A stretch of 64,000 nt of DNA from Sediminitomix flava (GCF_003149185.1 NZ_QGDO01000002.1:1196813-1260812); one strand, 5' to 3'. Shown: positions 10,370 through 19,153, counted from the first letter of the stretch. Numbers and translations are program-made. The notes: a model not told the origin generated them from the sequence alone.

Positions 10370-11674
10370 ATGGTTTTTGATATCAATTATTTTCATGATT
10401 TAAAAGGTACTGATTTAGACCGATTATTAGCTGAAGGTTGGTTCCGTCATACCGAGATCATGGCACGATATGAGTTGATGTTTTTTGATGAACAAGTGAA
10501 AGGAGTGGTCCCTTTAAGAGTTGATTTGGAAAATTATCAGCATTCTAAGGGGCAAAGAAAACAGCTTAAAAAAATAACTCACCTAAAAAGAGAAATTAAG
10601 CCACTTGAAATCACTTCAGAACTTGATCAACTTTACAGAACCTACAGACGAATGCGATTCCCTGAAATGGGTGATAAGTCTATCTATGAATTTTTTAATG
10701 GTCTCACCTCATTTGATCTTCCTTACGAAACTTGGCAAGTCACTTACAAACTTGATGGAGAATTGATTGCAGCTAGTTTTTTTGATGTAGGAAAAGAATC
10801 TACCTGTGGATTATTAGGAATCTATCATCCCGAGCAAAAGCATTTAGGTCTAGGCTTTCTTTCCATGCTTGTAGAAGTAGAATGGGCTATCGCTCATGGT
10901 AAAAAATATTATTATCCAGGCTATCTTTTAGATTCGAAATCTGTTTTTGACTATAAAGGACGATTAAAAAATCTAGAATTCTTCAATTGGGATAATGAAT
11001 GGCATCCTTGGGAAAACTTTCAAGCTAGCGAAACGCTTTACCATCAAACGAGAAGAAAGTTAAACCGCCTTGCCCAAGAGTTATCTATCCGATCAGACTA
11101 TGAACCTCAAGTGATTGAAGTGAAAGATTATTTTGCATACCGTTGGAACAACAGACCAACTGATATGCAAAGTCCTCTTCAGATTCAACTTCGTACAGGT
11201 ATGGCACACCAACTACGAATTGAGTATCTCCATAAAGAAGAACAGTATCGTATTTACCCTTACGCATTTCAAGCGATTGGACAATCTAAGGATATGTATA
11301 CCAAAGATGCTGATGAAATTCTGGATATAGCGGATAACTATTATGAACTGATTCACCAGATGGAGGTTTTACAGTTCCAAGAATTAACCCCTATTTATCA
11401 ATATATTCGCAAAGATGTAAAATCTCGATTCTCTAGCCTTGATATCAATTTATTTGGTAATGCTTTCCCCAACTTTACATGGATTTTATTCACTTTAAAA
11501 AGTAAACGTTGGCGAATAGGGTTAGGAATTCGCCAAGAACATTTAGGTAAAGAGATTGATCGTTGTTATGTACTTGAACGGTATGAACCTTTCGTTGGAG
11601 AATGGGGAATTGTAGGGAAATTTTGGGATGAAAACGAATTTGAAATTCTTCTAGAAAAAGGCTTAGAAAGTTAA
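10370..11674 (+). CDS. Arginyl/leucyl-tRNA-protein transferase-fold (ATE C-terminal-like) protein, 434 aa
   Basis: Residues about 85-225 match the GNAT-like catalytic half of arginyl-tRNA-protein transferases (ATE) and bacterial Bpt. The segment shows a YRRMR motif, a GELIAASFFDVG strand, the IYHPEQKHLGLGF turn and KKYYYPGYLLDSKS followed by YKGR. In this family the enzyme moves an amino acid from charged tRNA to a protein N-terminus. The N-terminal ATE domain with its cysteine pairs is absent, and about 180 extra residues of unknown type follow the core. Known bacterial Bpt proteins are about 240 aa, so this is a divergent, extended relative. The ATG at 10370 sits seven bases after AGGGAGA, a good ribosome-binding site. 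It stands alone between an intergenic region and a convergent rhodanese gene. Transferase activity is inference. Confidence 0.7.
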   Translation: MVFDINYFHDLKGTDLDRLLAEGWFRHTEIMARYELMFFDEQVKGVVPLRVDLENYQHSKGQRKQLKKITHLKREIKPLEITSELDQLYRTYRRMRFPEMGDKSIYEFFNGLTSFDLPYETWQVTYKLDGELIAASFFDVGKESTCGLLGIYHPEQKHLGLGFLSMLVEVEWAIAHGKKYYYPGYLLDSKSVFDYKGRLKNLEFFNWDNEWHPWENFQASETLYHQTRRKLNRLAQELSIRSDYEPQVIEVKDYFAYRWNNRPTDMQSPLQIQLRTGMAHQLRIEYLHKEEQYRIYPYAFQAIGQSKDMYTKDADEILDIADNYYELIHQMEVLQFQELTPIYQYIRKDVKSRFSSLDINLFGNAFPNFTWILFTLKSKRWRIGLGIRQEHLGKEIDRCYVLERYEPFVGEWGIVGKFWDENEFEILLEKGLES

Positions 11675-11806
11675 CTTCACCGCCATAAAGTACATTTCCA
11701 TTTTAATAATTATCTCAATGCAACTATTCTAGTGAAAAAAGATGTTGTAAGAATATCAAAGTATTCTAGTCTATTTTTCTAGTGATACTTTGTGGCGTTG
11801 AAAGTT
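11673..11806. repeat. Imperfect 20-21 bp inverted repeat enclosing about 93 bases
   Basis: The left arm starts in the stop codon of the transferase-fold gene (AACTTCACCGCCATAAAGTA, 11673-11692). The right arm, 11786-11806 (TACTTTGTGGCG then TTGAAAGTT), is its reverse complement with two substitutions and one inserted base. The interior contains three copies of TTCTAGT. It lies just upstream of the terminator at 11809. It could be a small non-coding RNA, a long 3'-UTR fold, or a decayed miniature transposon. Confidence 0.45.
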
Positions 11807-11808
11807 GA

Positions 11809-11845
11809 AAAGGTCTAGCCCACAATTGAGCTAGACCTTTTTATT
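11809..11845. terminator. Bidirectional terminator
   Basis: The sequence aaaaGGTCTAGC, nine-base loop, GCTAGACCtttttat forms an eight-base-pair stem with A and T runs on both sides, so it can serve the gene ending at 11674 and the rhodanese ending at 11845. Confidence 0.85.
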
Positions 11846-12366
11846 TATTTAAGCTCATATAAGTGTGGTGCAACTAACCAAATCCCCCATTCAGGGCTAT
11901 AAGGGTGTACTTCATTCACTACTTCTTCATCACGATAAATATTTTTTTTAGCATTTGCCCACTCAAAAATTCCTCCATACAAATTCACTACTGTTGCTTT
12001 CGTCTGTTCTTGAAGCTTCTCTCCTACCAATGCACTACGGTAACCCACACTACAATAAACGACTACCGTATCTGAAACATCAAGATTTTGAAGCAAGCTT
12101 TTGTCTAGCTTCTCTCCTTTCTCATCTACCCAAATTGCAGACCTTATATGACTCACTTCAAACTCCTCCTCCGTTCTACAATCCAATAAAATCATATCTG
12201 CACTTAGTTCTTCCATATTAATATATGGAGTAACCTTAGGAACAAAACTATCAATCATCTCATGATAAAGCTCTTGCTTATTTTCTTGAAAAAAAGAGGA
12301 TAAGAACTTCAAACTTAAAAGACAAACAAGCGATAACACGATATATTGTTTTTTAAAGATAAACAT
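11845..12366 (-). CDS. Membrane-anchored rhodanese-like protein
   Basis: The 173-residue protein has an N-terminal hydrophobic segment (residues 8-26, an uncleaved anchor or signal peptide). A single rhodanese domain of about 90 residues follows. The domain shows the LLDCRTEEEFEVSHI entry motif and the active-site loop CSVGYRSA with Cys105, then the GGIFEWANAK segment. Rhodanese-like proteins transfer sulfane sulfur to thiophilic acceptors. The conserved Cys argues for activity here rather than a dead fold. The N-terminal anchor places the domain on the outer face of the inner membrane. There is no sulfur-metabolism neighbour, so the partner is unknown. Confidence 0.85.
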   Translation of the reverse strand: MFIFKKQYIVLSLVCLLSLKFLSSFFQENKQELYHEMIDSFVPKVTPYINMEELSADMILLDCRTEEEFEVSHIRSAIWVDEKGEKLDKSLLQNLDVSDTVVVYCSVGYRSALVGEKLQEQTKATVVNLYGGIFEWANAKKNIYRDEEVVNEVHPYSPEWGIWLVAPHLYELK

Positions 12367-12609
12367 CTGTTAGAAACATAACATAGATCACTAGTGACTG
12401 AAAATGTTCGATTAAGAACTGAAATTATATTCGTCATTAGTACTTCATCATTTATCCCCCTTTAAGGGTATTTTCTTAAATGAAAACTAAAATAATTGAA
12501 GAAAGATAAATAGAATCTACTATAAAATCTTATTTTCATAATAATGATACCCTATAAAAGGTATCTACTACAATTGGTCTAATACTCACAACAAAGTCTT
12601 TTAACTATT

Positions 12610-12617
12610 TATGTTTG
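12610..12617 (+). promoter_or_regulatory. Candidate -7 box (TAnnTTTG) upstream of the histidine kinase
   Basis: TATGTTTG matches the Bacteroidota -7 consensus. No good -33 TTG is found at the usual 19-20 base spacing. Transcription from here would begin near 12624, which makes the ATG at 12625 leaderless and favours the ATG at 12676. Confidence 0.35.
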
Positions 12618-12675
12618 TATTTTTTTGAGATGCAAATTTAATAACCCAAAAGCTTATTTTAGAAGGTTCGATAGA

Positions 12676-13953
12676 ATGTTGCTCACAAAATCTGATTTTA
12701 CCTTTGAATTTCTCTTCATAAAGAAGAAACTAACTGATGCTTGTCTAAATTTACTTTCAATTACTGGTCTAGTAAGTTTATTTGGTATCTTTCTACATAC
12801 TGGTATTGTGGTAAATACTACAATCATTATAACATACCTATGTATTTATACTGCTGTTGTTTCTATTACAGTATTCAAAACACACGTCCCTCTGTTTTAT
12901 CGAAAACTTTTTATTCTTTGCCTATTTTTCTTTTTGTCTTTATACCTCTTTTACGCTGTTGGAGTGATAGGTATTTCTCTTTTATTCCTTATAATTTTCA
13001 CTGTACTTGGAGGGATATTATTTAATCAAAGAATTGGTCTTTTATGCTTGGGTTTAGCTAGTGGTATGCTTGTAGCCTTTGGTATTTTAGCTAAGTATAA
13101 ACTAATTGCCTTTCGAGATCCTTATTCATCTTCATCAGAAACTTGGTTATCTACCACTATTATTTATGTACTCTTGGTCGGGATTCTATTGTCTGTAATC
13201 GAGCTACTGCACCAGCATATCGGAAAACTCATCAAGAAATTGGATGAAAAACATGTTGAATTAGCCAAAGCAAATCATGAATTAGATACGTTTATTTATA
13301 GAGTTTCTCACGATCTACGTTCCCCAATCTTATCTTCCATAGGTCTAATTGAATTGACGAAGAACACAAAAAAAGAAAAAGACCGCAGACATTATCTTGA
13401 TTTACAATTAACCAGCCTTAAAAAGCTAGATACTTTTATCCTGAATATATTAGAATACTCTAGAAATAATAATCAAGAAGTTTATGAAGAGGAAATTGAG
13501 ACAGGAAAGTTCATAAATAACCTTATTCAAGCGTACGAAATTGACTATCCGAAAGTCAATCAATTACAAGATGTCTACCAAGAAATTCCATTCTGTTCTG
13601 ACCCAACCAGACTCGCTATCATTCTTAATAATTTACTATCAAATGCTTTCAGATTTACCGCTACTACTTCCGAAACTCCTTTAGTAAAAGTAGTGGCTAT
13701 TGTTGATCGTGAATATCTCAATATTTGGGTCTCCGATAATGGCATTGGCATTTTACCCGAATATCAAGCAAAAGTATTTGACCTTTTCTTCCGTGCTTCA
13801 GACGAAAATCATGGTACAGGTGTTGGGTTATATATCGTTCGAGAAACTGTTCGAAAGCTAAATGGAAGAATTAATCTTTATTCTGTGCCTCGCAAAGGGA
13901 CTACTGTAAAAGTACAAATCCCTAATTTATTTTTCGCTGAGAAAGGCGCTTAA
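12676..13953 (+). CDS. Orphan membrane sensor histidine kinase
   Basis: I place the start at the ATG at 12676 (MLLTKSDF...), 17 codons inside the longest frame, because a -7 box lies just before the longer start. The protein has about 425 residues. Five to six hydrophobic segments span roughly residues 25-190. A short coiled linker, HisKA and HATPase_c domains follow. The phospho-acceptor is His212 in YRVSHDLRSP (codon at 13309). The ATPase boxes are NNLLSNAFRF (N), VSDNGIGI (G1) and GTGVGLYIV (G2). It would sense a membrane or cytoplasmic signal and phosphorylate a response regulator, but none is encoded beside it. The stimulus is unknown. Confidence 0.9.
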   Translation: MLLTKSDFTFEFLFIKKKLTDACLNLLSITGLVSLFGIFLHTGIVVNTTIIITYLCIYTAVVSITVFKTHVPLFYRKLFILCLFFFLSLYLFYAVGVIGISLLFLIIFTVLGGILFNQRIGLLCLGLASGMLVAFGILAKYKLIAFRDPYSSSSETWLSTTIIYVLLVGILLSVIELLHQHIGKLIKKLDEKHVELAKANHELDTFIYRVSHDLRSPILSSIGLIELTKNTKKEKDRRHYLDLQLTSLKKLDTFILNILEYSRNNNQEVYEEEIETGKFINNLIQAYEIDYPKVNQLQDVYQEIPFCSDPTRLAIILNNLLSNAFRFTATTSETPLVKVVAIVDREYLNIWVSDNGIGILPEYQAKVFDLFFRASDENHGTGVGLYIVRETVRKLNGRINLYSVPRKGTTVKVQIPNLFFAEKGA

Positions 13954-14088
13954 TACTTGATTTTGAGGGTTCATACAGTCCTCATAAAATGTTGATAATT
14001 ATCATGTTTTCAAGGTGAAGATAAAGTTAACAATTCCCATCTCTTCTTATTTTCCTTCAAAATCAACTGCTTATATCAAAAATATGAT

Positions 14089-14096
14089 TACCTTTG
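14089..14096 (+). promoter_or_regulatory. Candidate -7 promoter box for deaD
   Basis: TACCTTTG fits TAnnTTTG. The inferred start near 14103 leaves a leader of about 110 bases before the helicase ATG. A long 5'-UTR is common for cold-inducible helicases, but cold regulation here is inference. A -33 TTG at normal spacing is not evident. Confidence 0.45.
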
Positions 14097-14215
14097 TGCC
14101 TTTGTTTTACTGGCATTGTAGCTGGGCTTACTGCATTAAGGCAGAAGTTTTAGGGAAAGCTCAATAGACAATAAAGGTAAAAGCTGGAAGAATAAAGATA
14201 ATTAAAAGCTAAAAA

Positions 14216-15976
14216 ATGCTTGGGTTAAAAGAAGAAATTGTAAAGGGAATTGAAGAGTTAGGGTTCGAACAGCCAACACCAGTTCAAGAGAAAGTTGTCC
14301 CAATGTTATTGGAAAAAGACATCGACTTGATCGCATTAGCACAAACTGGTACAGGAAAAACCGCCGCTTTTGGATTGCCAATCATTCAAAAGACAGATAC
14401 TAGCGGAAAAACACTTCAAAACCTTATATTGAGTCCTACCCGTGAACTGTGTCTACAAATTGCAAGAAACCTCAAAGACTACGCTAAATACTTGCCACAA
14501 CTCCGTATTGTAGAACTTTATGGAGGTACTGACATCGTAAGACAAATCAAGGAACTTAGAAGAGGTGCACACATTGTTGTTGCTACACCAGGTCGTTTAC
14601 ACGATTTGATCCGTAGAGAAGAAATTGATCTTTCTTCTGTAGAGAGAGTAGTTTTGGATGAAGCTGACGAAATGTTGGATATGGGCTTCAAAGAAGAATT
14701 GAATGCCATTCTTTCAAACACTCCTATTACAAGAACAACAATCTTGTTCTCAGCTACACTTTCTAAAGAAGCTGAGAAAATTTCTGCTGAGTACATGTTT
14801 GAACCAACAAAAATTACTGTTGGTAAACGTAACTCTGGAAATGAAAACGTAACACACGAGTACTATGCAGTACACCGTGATTCTCGTTACGCTGCACTTA
14901 AGCGTGTTGCAGATATGTACCCAGATATGTACGGAATTGTATTCTGCCGTACGCGTATGGAGACAAAAGAAGTAGCTGCTCAATTGATTAAAGATGGTTA
15001 CAATGCAGATGCTTTGCATGGTGACTTATCGCAAAGCCAACGTGATTCTGTAATGGATCGATTCCGTTACAAGAATATCCAAATGTTGGTGGCTACTGAT
15101 GTTGCAGCTCGTGGATTGGACGTAAACAACCTTACTTGTGTAATCAACTACAACCTTCCTGATGACACTGAAACTTATACGCACCGTAGTGGTCGTACAG
15201 GTCGTGCAGGTCAAAAAGGATTCTCGATCAGTTTGGTAACTCCTCGTGAAAGCGGAAAAGTTAGACAAATTGAGCGTATCATCCGTTGTAAGGTTGAGAA
15301 AAGAGATATTCCTAACGGAGAAGCTGTTTGTCAAAGACAAATTGAAAGCTTCCTAGATAAAATGGTTACTCCTGTTGAAGAGAGTAATGAATACGTTGAG
15401 CAAATCCTTCCATCTATGATGGAGAAGTTTGAGGACTTGAGCAAAGAGGAGCTTGTAAAGCAAATCGTTAATCAGAAGTTCCAAGAGCTTTTCGATTATT
15501 ACAAAGATGCTCCAGATTTGAACAACGTTCGTATGGATCGTAGAAATGATCGTTTTGATCGTAGAGACAGAGGTGAGCGTGGCGACCGCGGAGGAAGACG
15601 CGATTATGTTCGTTTAGACCGTTTCTCTATGAACATTGGTCAAGATAAAGGTTTGTCTGCAGGTAAAGTTATTGAGCTTATCAATAAAGTATCTCCAGGT
15701 GAGCAAATCAAATTGGGTAGAATTGATGTAACTGAGAAGAAAACATACTTCGATGCAGATCAATCATACAGCCAATTCTTGATGGATGCACTTAACGGTT
15801 ATGATTACTTCAACAGCCAAGTTCGTATCAGCAAGGTAAGAAGACCAAACCGTGATGATCGTGGCGGACGTGGTGGATACCGTGGCGGCGGAAACCGTAA
15901 CGGTGGTGGAAACAGAGACTTCCGTGGTGGAAATCGTGGTGACCACAGACAACGTTCTGGTAGAAGACACAACTAA
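14216..15976 (+). CDS. deaD: DEAD-box ATP-dependent RNA helicase (DeaD/CsdA type)
   Basis: The full helicase core is present: Q motif GFEQPTPVQ, Walker A AQTGTGKT, PTREL, TPGR, Walker B DEAD, SAT, ARGLDV and HRSGRTGRAG. After the core (about residue 370) comes a charged linker, then a DbpA-type RNA-binding domain around residues 465-545 (FSMNIGQDKGLSAGKV...). A Gly/Arg-rich RGG tail ends the protein (residues about 545-586). DeaD-like proteins unwind RNA duplexes during ribosome assembly and cold adaptation. The length of 586 aa is normal for DeaD. A strong terminator follows at 16002. Codon choice (many CGT Arg codons) suggests high expression. Confidence 0.95.
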   Translation: MLGLKEEIVKGIEELGFEQPTPVQEKVVPMLLEKDIDLIALAQTGTGKTAAFGLPIIQKTDTSGKTLQNLILSPTRELCLQIARNLKDYAKYLPQLRIVELYGGTDIVRQIKELRRGAHIVVATPGRLHDLIRREEIDLSSVERVVLDEADEMLDMGFKEELNAILSNTPITRTTILFSATLSKEAEKISAEYMFEPTKITVGKRNSGNENVTHEYYAVHRDSRYAALKRVADMYPDMYGIVFCRTRMETKEVAAQLIKDGYNADALHGDLSQSQRDSVMDRFRYKNIQMLVATDVAARGLDVNNLTCVINYNLPDDTETYTHRSGRTGRAGQKGFSISLVTPRESGKVRQIERIIRCKVEKRDIPNGEAVCQRQIESFLDKMVTPVEESNEYVEQILPSMMEKFEDLSKEELVKQIVNQKFQELFDYYKDAPDLNNVRMDRRNDRFDRRDRGERGDRGGRRDYVRLDRFSMNIGQDKGLSAGKVIELINKVSPGEQIKLGRIDVTEKKTYFDADQSYSQFLMDALNGYDYFNSQVRISKVRRPNRDDRGGRGGYRGGGNRNGGGNRDFRGGNRGDHRQRSGRRHN

Positions 15977-16001
15977 TCTTTCGGGATTACTTAAAATATT
16001 G

Positions 16002-16039
16002 AGGGTTTGCTTTCTATTTTTGAAAGCAAGCCCTTTTTT
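16002..16039 (+). terminator. Terminator of deaD
   Basis: GGGTTTGCTTTC, a seven-base loop, GAAAGCAAGCCC and TTTTTT form a perfect twelve-base-pair stem with a T-run, 26 bases after the deaD stop. Confidence 0.92.
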
Positions 16040-16364
16040 CATTTCCTACATTTCTGATTCAAGTACTAGGACATATACTTCCCAAATAAACCTTTACTGT
16101 TCTTAGAGTAACTCTAAGAACTCATAAATGAAGGATAGAGTCTTCAGACTCGATTTCATGTACATTTTTCGAGTCAGAAGACTCTAACTCTCATCAATAA
16201 AACCTTAGATAGCTTCGCAAATTCTAAGGATAGTTACACTCGTTTATATATATCCTAATACTTATTCCACAATACTTCCACCGAACTCCTCTAGCTTTTA
16301 AGGTCTCTTGCTAAAAAAGATGTACCTTTAGCCACTACGGTCAGACTTTAAAGCAATAAAATAG
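16040..16364. other. Intergenic region with three clustered inverted repeats
   Basis: This gap between deaD and recQ has no coding frame of note. It contains a 23-base palindrome at 16099-16121 (GTTCTTAGAGT, A, ACTCTAAGAAC). A 49-base hairpin follows at 16137-16185, with 17-base arms that differ at one position. A seven-base-pair hairpin lies at 16203-16230 (CCTTAGA/TCTAAGG). The recQ promoter must also lie here but I cannot place it. Confidence 0.6.
16137..16185. repeat. Hairpin with 17-base arms
   Basis: AGAGTCTTCAGACTCGA (16137-16153) and TCGAGTCAGAAGACTCT (16169-16185) are reverse complements except for one base, with a 15-base loop. There is no T-run on either side, so it is not a typical terminator. 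It sits among two other palindromes. Confidence 0.6.
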
Positions 16365-18305
16365 ATGAAGGCACAGGAATTACTCAAAAAACACTTCGGA
16401 TTCGATCAATTCAGAAATGGGCAAGAAAATGTAGTTAGTCAGTTGATTTCAGGTCAATCTGCTGCGGCTATTTTCCCCACGGGTTCAGGAAAATCACTTT
16501 GCTACCAATTACCAGCGCTAGCCTTGCCTCATCTGACATTGGTGGTTTCTCCATTATTAGCGCTGATCAAAGACCAATTGAATTTTTTAGAAGCCAAAGG
16601 AATCCCTTCTGCCCGATTAGATTCATCACTCTCGAAAGAAGAAATGTTTTCGGTACAAGATCGTGTAAGAAATGGAGCCGTAAAAATTCTGTTCATTTCT
16701 GTTGAAAGATTCAAGAACGAACGATTTCGTCATTTTCTTTCAACGATTAATATTTCGATGCTTGTAGTCGATGAAGCCCACTGTATTTCAGAATGGGGAC
16801 ATAATTTCCGTCCAGACTATTTAAAGTTAGCCGAATACCGAAAAGAATTTAATATTCCACAGGTTTGTCTACTGACCGCTACTGCTACGCCAAAAGTTGT
16901 AAAAGACATGTGTAGCAAATTTGAGCTGCCGAAAAAAAATGTAACTATCACTGGTTTTTATCGAGAAAACCTTTCTTTACATAGTCTTCCTGTCAAAACT
17001 GATGAGAAAGATAAAGTGCTCATCAATATGCTTTCTGAGCGTAAGCAAGAGTGTAATATTGTTTATGTCACACTCCAACAAACTGCTGAAAAAGTAGCAG
17101 AAACACTCAATCATGCCAATCTCTCAGCCGAAGCCTATCATGCAGGTATGAGCAATGAAAGCCGAATTGATATTCAGAATCGTTTTATGAGAGGTGAAAC
17201 AAAAACGATTGTTGCGACTATTGCATTCGGAATGGGAATCGACAAGTCAGATATCCGAAATGTCTTTCATTACGATCTACCGAAATCAATTGAAAATTAT
17301 TCTCAAGAAATTGGTCGAGCAGGTCGTGACGGAAGTCCATCCAACTGTTATGTATTAGGGAACTTAGATGATATTCATACCCTCGAAAACTTTGTCTATG
17401 GAGACACACCTTTGCGTACTTCCATTGAAAAAGTATTGAGAGAAATCAAAGAAGCTGGAGACTCTTGGGAATACCGCATCTATCAGCTTTCTAATGATAG
17501 TAACATCAAACAGCTTCCGCTAAAAACCCTTCTCGTTTACCTAGAGATGTTTGGCATTATCAAACCTCAGTATAGTTATTTTGCGGACTATCGACTGAAA
17601 TTCAATCTGACAAAAGATGAAATCATCGCCAAGTTTGAAGGAGAAAGAAAGGAATTTATCAAAGCTATTTTCAAGTATGCGCCTCTAAAAAAAGTCTGGG
17701 CATCCCTAAACTTTAATGAGTTGCTTACAAACTATAACACAGACCGTGATCGGGTACTCAAAGCCTTAGAATATTTCCAAGAAAAAGAATGGCTTGTGGT
17801 AGAAACAAAATATCAAACCGAAGTAGTGAAGGTCTTGAATCCTGATTTTGATGTAGAAGAAATACTTGAAAAATGCGATCATTTATTCCAAGTCAAAGAG
17901 GAAGGAGAAGTAAAACGTATTGATATTTTAATCAGACTTCTAAGTACACAACCTTGTATTGCAAAATCACTTTCCATTTACTTTGGTGAAGAAACGGACT
18001 GGGAAAAATGTGGACATTGTTCGTCTTGTAAAAATGGTGTTCAAGCACTCAAGCATTCAGAAGAACAACCTTCTGTCAGAACGTTCGCCTTTTATGACCT
18101 GACTAGTGAGTTTATTCAAAAGTTTGATCAGATGCCTTCTCCACAAATTATTGCTAGATTTCTATGTGGTATTCAAATGCCACTATTTACAAAGATGAAA
18201 GTAAAGAAAATGTATGGATTTGGTGCATTGGCAAACTATCGTTTTCGTGAAGTGTTAGAGTGGGTAGAAGGATTACTATCTCAAACAGAAACTCCAAACA
18301 CATGA
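16365..18305 (+). CDS. recQ: RecQ-family ATP-dependent DNA helicase
   Basis: The 646-residue protein has the RecQ superfamily-2 core: FRNGQENVV (motif 0), TGSGKSLCYQLPAL (Walker A), VDEAHCISEWGHNFRPDY (DEAH plus aromatic-rich loop), TATATP, and FGMGIDKSDIR...IGRAGRDG. The RecQ-Ct region carries a CGHCSSC zinc-binding pair near residues 547-553. I see no clear HRDC domain; the last 90 residues are short and unassigned. RecQ helicases unwind 3'-tailed DNA in recombination and fork repair. The stop codon overlaps the start of the next gene in an ATGA arrangement, so the two are translationally coupled. Bacteroidota often have several RecQ paralogues, so the exact subgroup is uncertain. Confidence 0.92.
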   Translation: MKAQELLKKHFGFDQFRNGQENVVSQLISGQSAAAIFPTGSGKSLCYQLPALALPHLTLVVSPLLALIKDQLNFLEAKGIPSARLDSSLSKEEMFSVQDRVRNGAVKILFISVERFKNERFRHFLSTINISMLVVDEAHCISEWGHNFRPDYLKLAEYRKEFNIPQVCLLTATATPKVVKDMCSKFELPKKNVTITGFYRENLSLHSLPVKTDEKDKVLINMLSERKQECNIVYVTLQQTAEKVAETLNHANLSAEAYHAGMSNESRIDIQNRFMRGETKTIVATIAFGMGIDKSDIRNVFHYDLPKSIENYSQEIGRAGRDGSPSNCYVLGNLDDIHTLENFVYGDTPLRTSIEKVLREIKEAGDSWEYRIYQLSNDSNIKQLPLKTLLVYLEMFGIIKPQYSYFADYRLKFNLTKDEIIAKFEGERKEFIKAIFKYAPLKKVWASLNFNELLTNYNTDRDRVLKALEYFQEKEWLVVETKYQTEVVKVLNPDFDVEEILEKCDHLFQVKEEGEVKRIDILIRLLSTQPCIAKSLSIYFGEETDWEKCGHCSSCKNGVQALKHSEEQPSVRTFAFYDLTSEFIQKFDQMPSPQIIARFLCGIQMPLFTKMKVKKMYGFGALANYRFREVLEWVEGLLSQTETPNT

Positions 18306-18703
18306 TTAAGGCTAACATTGAACATATAGCAATTTGGGTACGAGACCTTGAAAAAATGCGTGCATTTTACTGTAAGTATTTTGAAGGAATGACAAGGGAT
18401 AAATATGTAAGCAAGAACAATGTAGGCTTTGAATCTTATTTTGTTCACTTCGGAATGGGTTGTCGTTTAGAGTTAATGTATAAAGCTGACATTCCAGAGT
18501 CTCATCATGAAATTCTAAAAGAATATATCGGACTTACACACTTTGCTCTCAAAGTTGGTAGCCGAGAAAATGTCGAAAACTTAATTCTCCGATTAGAAAG
18601 TGATGGTTATGAAATACTAGGAAGACCTCGCCTAACAGGTGATGGCTTTTATGAAGCCATTATTTTAGACCCCGAAGGAAACCGAGTTGAGATTATGAGT
18701 TGA
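18302..18703 (+). CDS. VOC-superfamily (glyoxalase/bleomycin-resistance-like) protein
   Basis: The start is the ATG at 18302, inside the ATGA overlap with recQ. A start 14 codons upstream is possible but would lie wholly within recQ and adds no family sequence. The 133 residues show one complete VOC module: IEHIAIWVRDLEKMRAFY at the start, LELM near the middle, LTHFALKVGS, and the C-terminal motif AIILDPEGNRVEIM. Metal-ligand candidates are His8, Glu59 (in RLELM), His81 (in THFAL) and the final Glu of the VEIM motif. Members are metal-dependent lyases, isomerases or dioxygenases. The substrate is not predictable. Coupling to recQ may be fortuitous. Confidence 0.85.
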   Translation: MIKANIEHIAIWVRDLEKMRAFYCKYFEGMTRDKYVSKNNVGFESYFVHFGMGCRLELMYKADIPESHHEILKEYIGLTHFALKVGSRENVENLILRLESDGYEILGRPRLTGDGFYEAIILDPEGNRVEIMS

Positions 18704-18798
18704 TTAAATAAATGTTAATATTTTTCACTTTTTAAGTTTCAAACCTTATCAATATTAACTATAATTGCATGATTTTTACAATTATTATACTTTTTAAA

Positions 18799-19098
18799 AT
18801 GAAAAAGACACTAACATTAATCTCGTTACTTTTTGTAGCTTTTACTTTCTCATCATGTGATGAGCTTTTGGATGAGGTAAACTGTGTAAGCCTTGTTGCT
18901 GAATACAACAAGCTAATTGAAACTCCAGAAGAAGATATCGATTGTGATATGCTAACTGAGCTTTACGACATCATCAAAGAAGGTAAAGAGTGTGACGAAT
19001 TCATGCAATTGGCAGAAGATGAGGGATACTCTTCAGTTGACGCAATGTTGGAAGAAGTAGAACTAGCTAAAGCTATCATTTGTACTTTTGCTCAATAA
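18799..19098 (+). CDS. Small acidic cysteine-containing lipoprotein
   Basis: I choose the ATG at 18799 because it starts a clean lipoprotein signal peptide (MKKTLTLISLLFVAFTFSSC); the frame is open ten codons further upstream. The predicted mature protein is about 80 residues, strongly acidic and probably helical. It has five cysteines, counting the lipidated one. I recognise no family. It is flanked by the VOC gene and a terminator, so it is probably monocistronic. It could be a small envelope helper or stress lipoprotein; no function is assigned. Confidence 0.7.
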   Translation: MKKTLTLISLLFVAFTFSSCDELLDEVNCVSLVAEYNKLIETPEEDIDCDMLTELYDIIKEGKECDEFMQLAEDEGYSSVDAMLEEVELAKAIICTFAQ

Positions 19099-19116
19099 TC
19101 GAAAGAAAGAAATTCC

Positions 19117-19153
19117 CAAAACTCTTAATCTGTAAAGGTTAAGAGTTTTTTTT
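19117..19153. terminator. Bidirectional terminator
   Basis: AAAACTCTTAA, ten-base loop, TTAAGAGTTTTTTTT. The stem serves the lipoprotein gene on the plus strand and touches the end of the aminotransferase gene on the minus strand. Confidence 0.85.
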
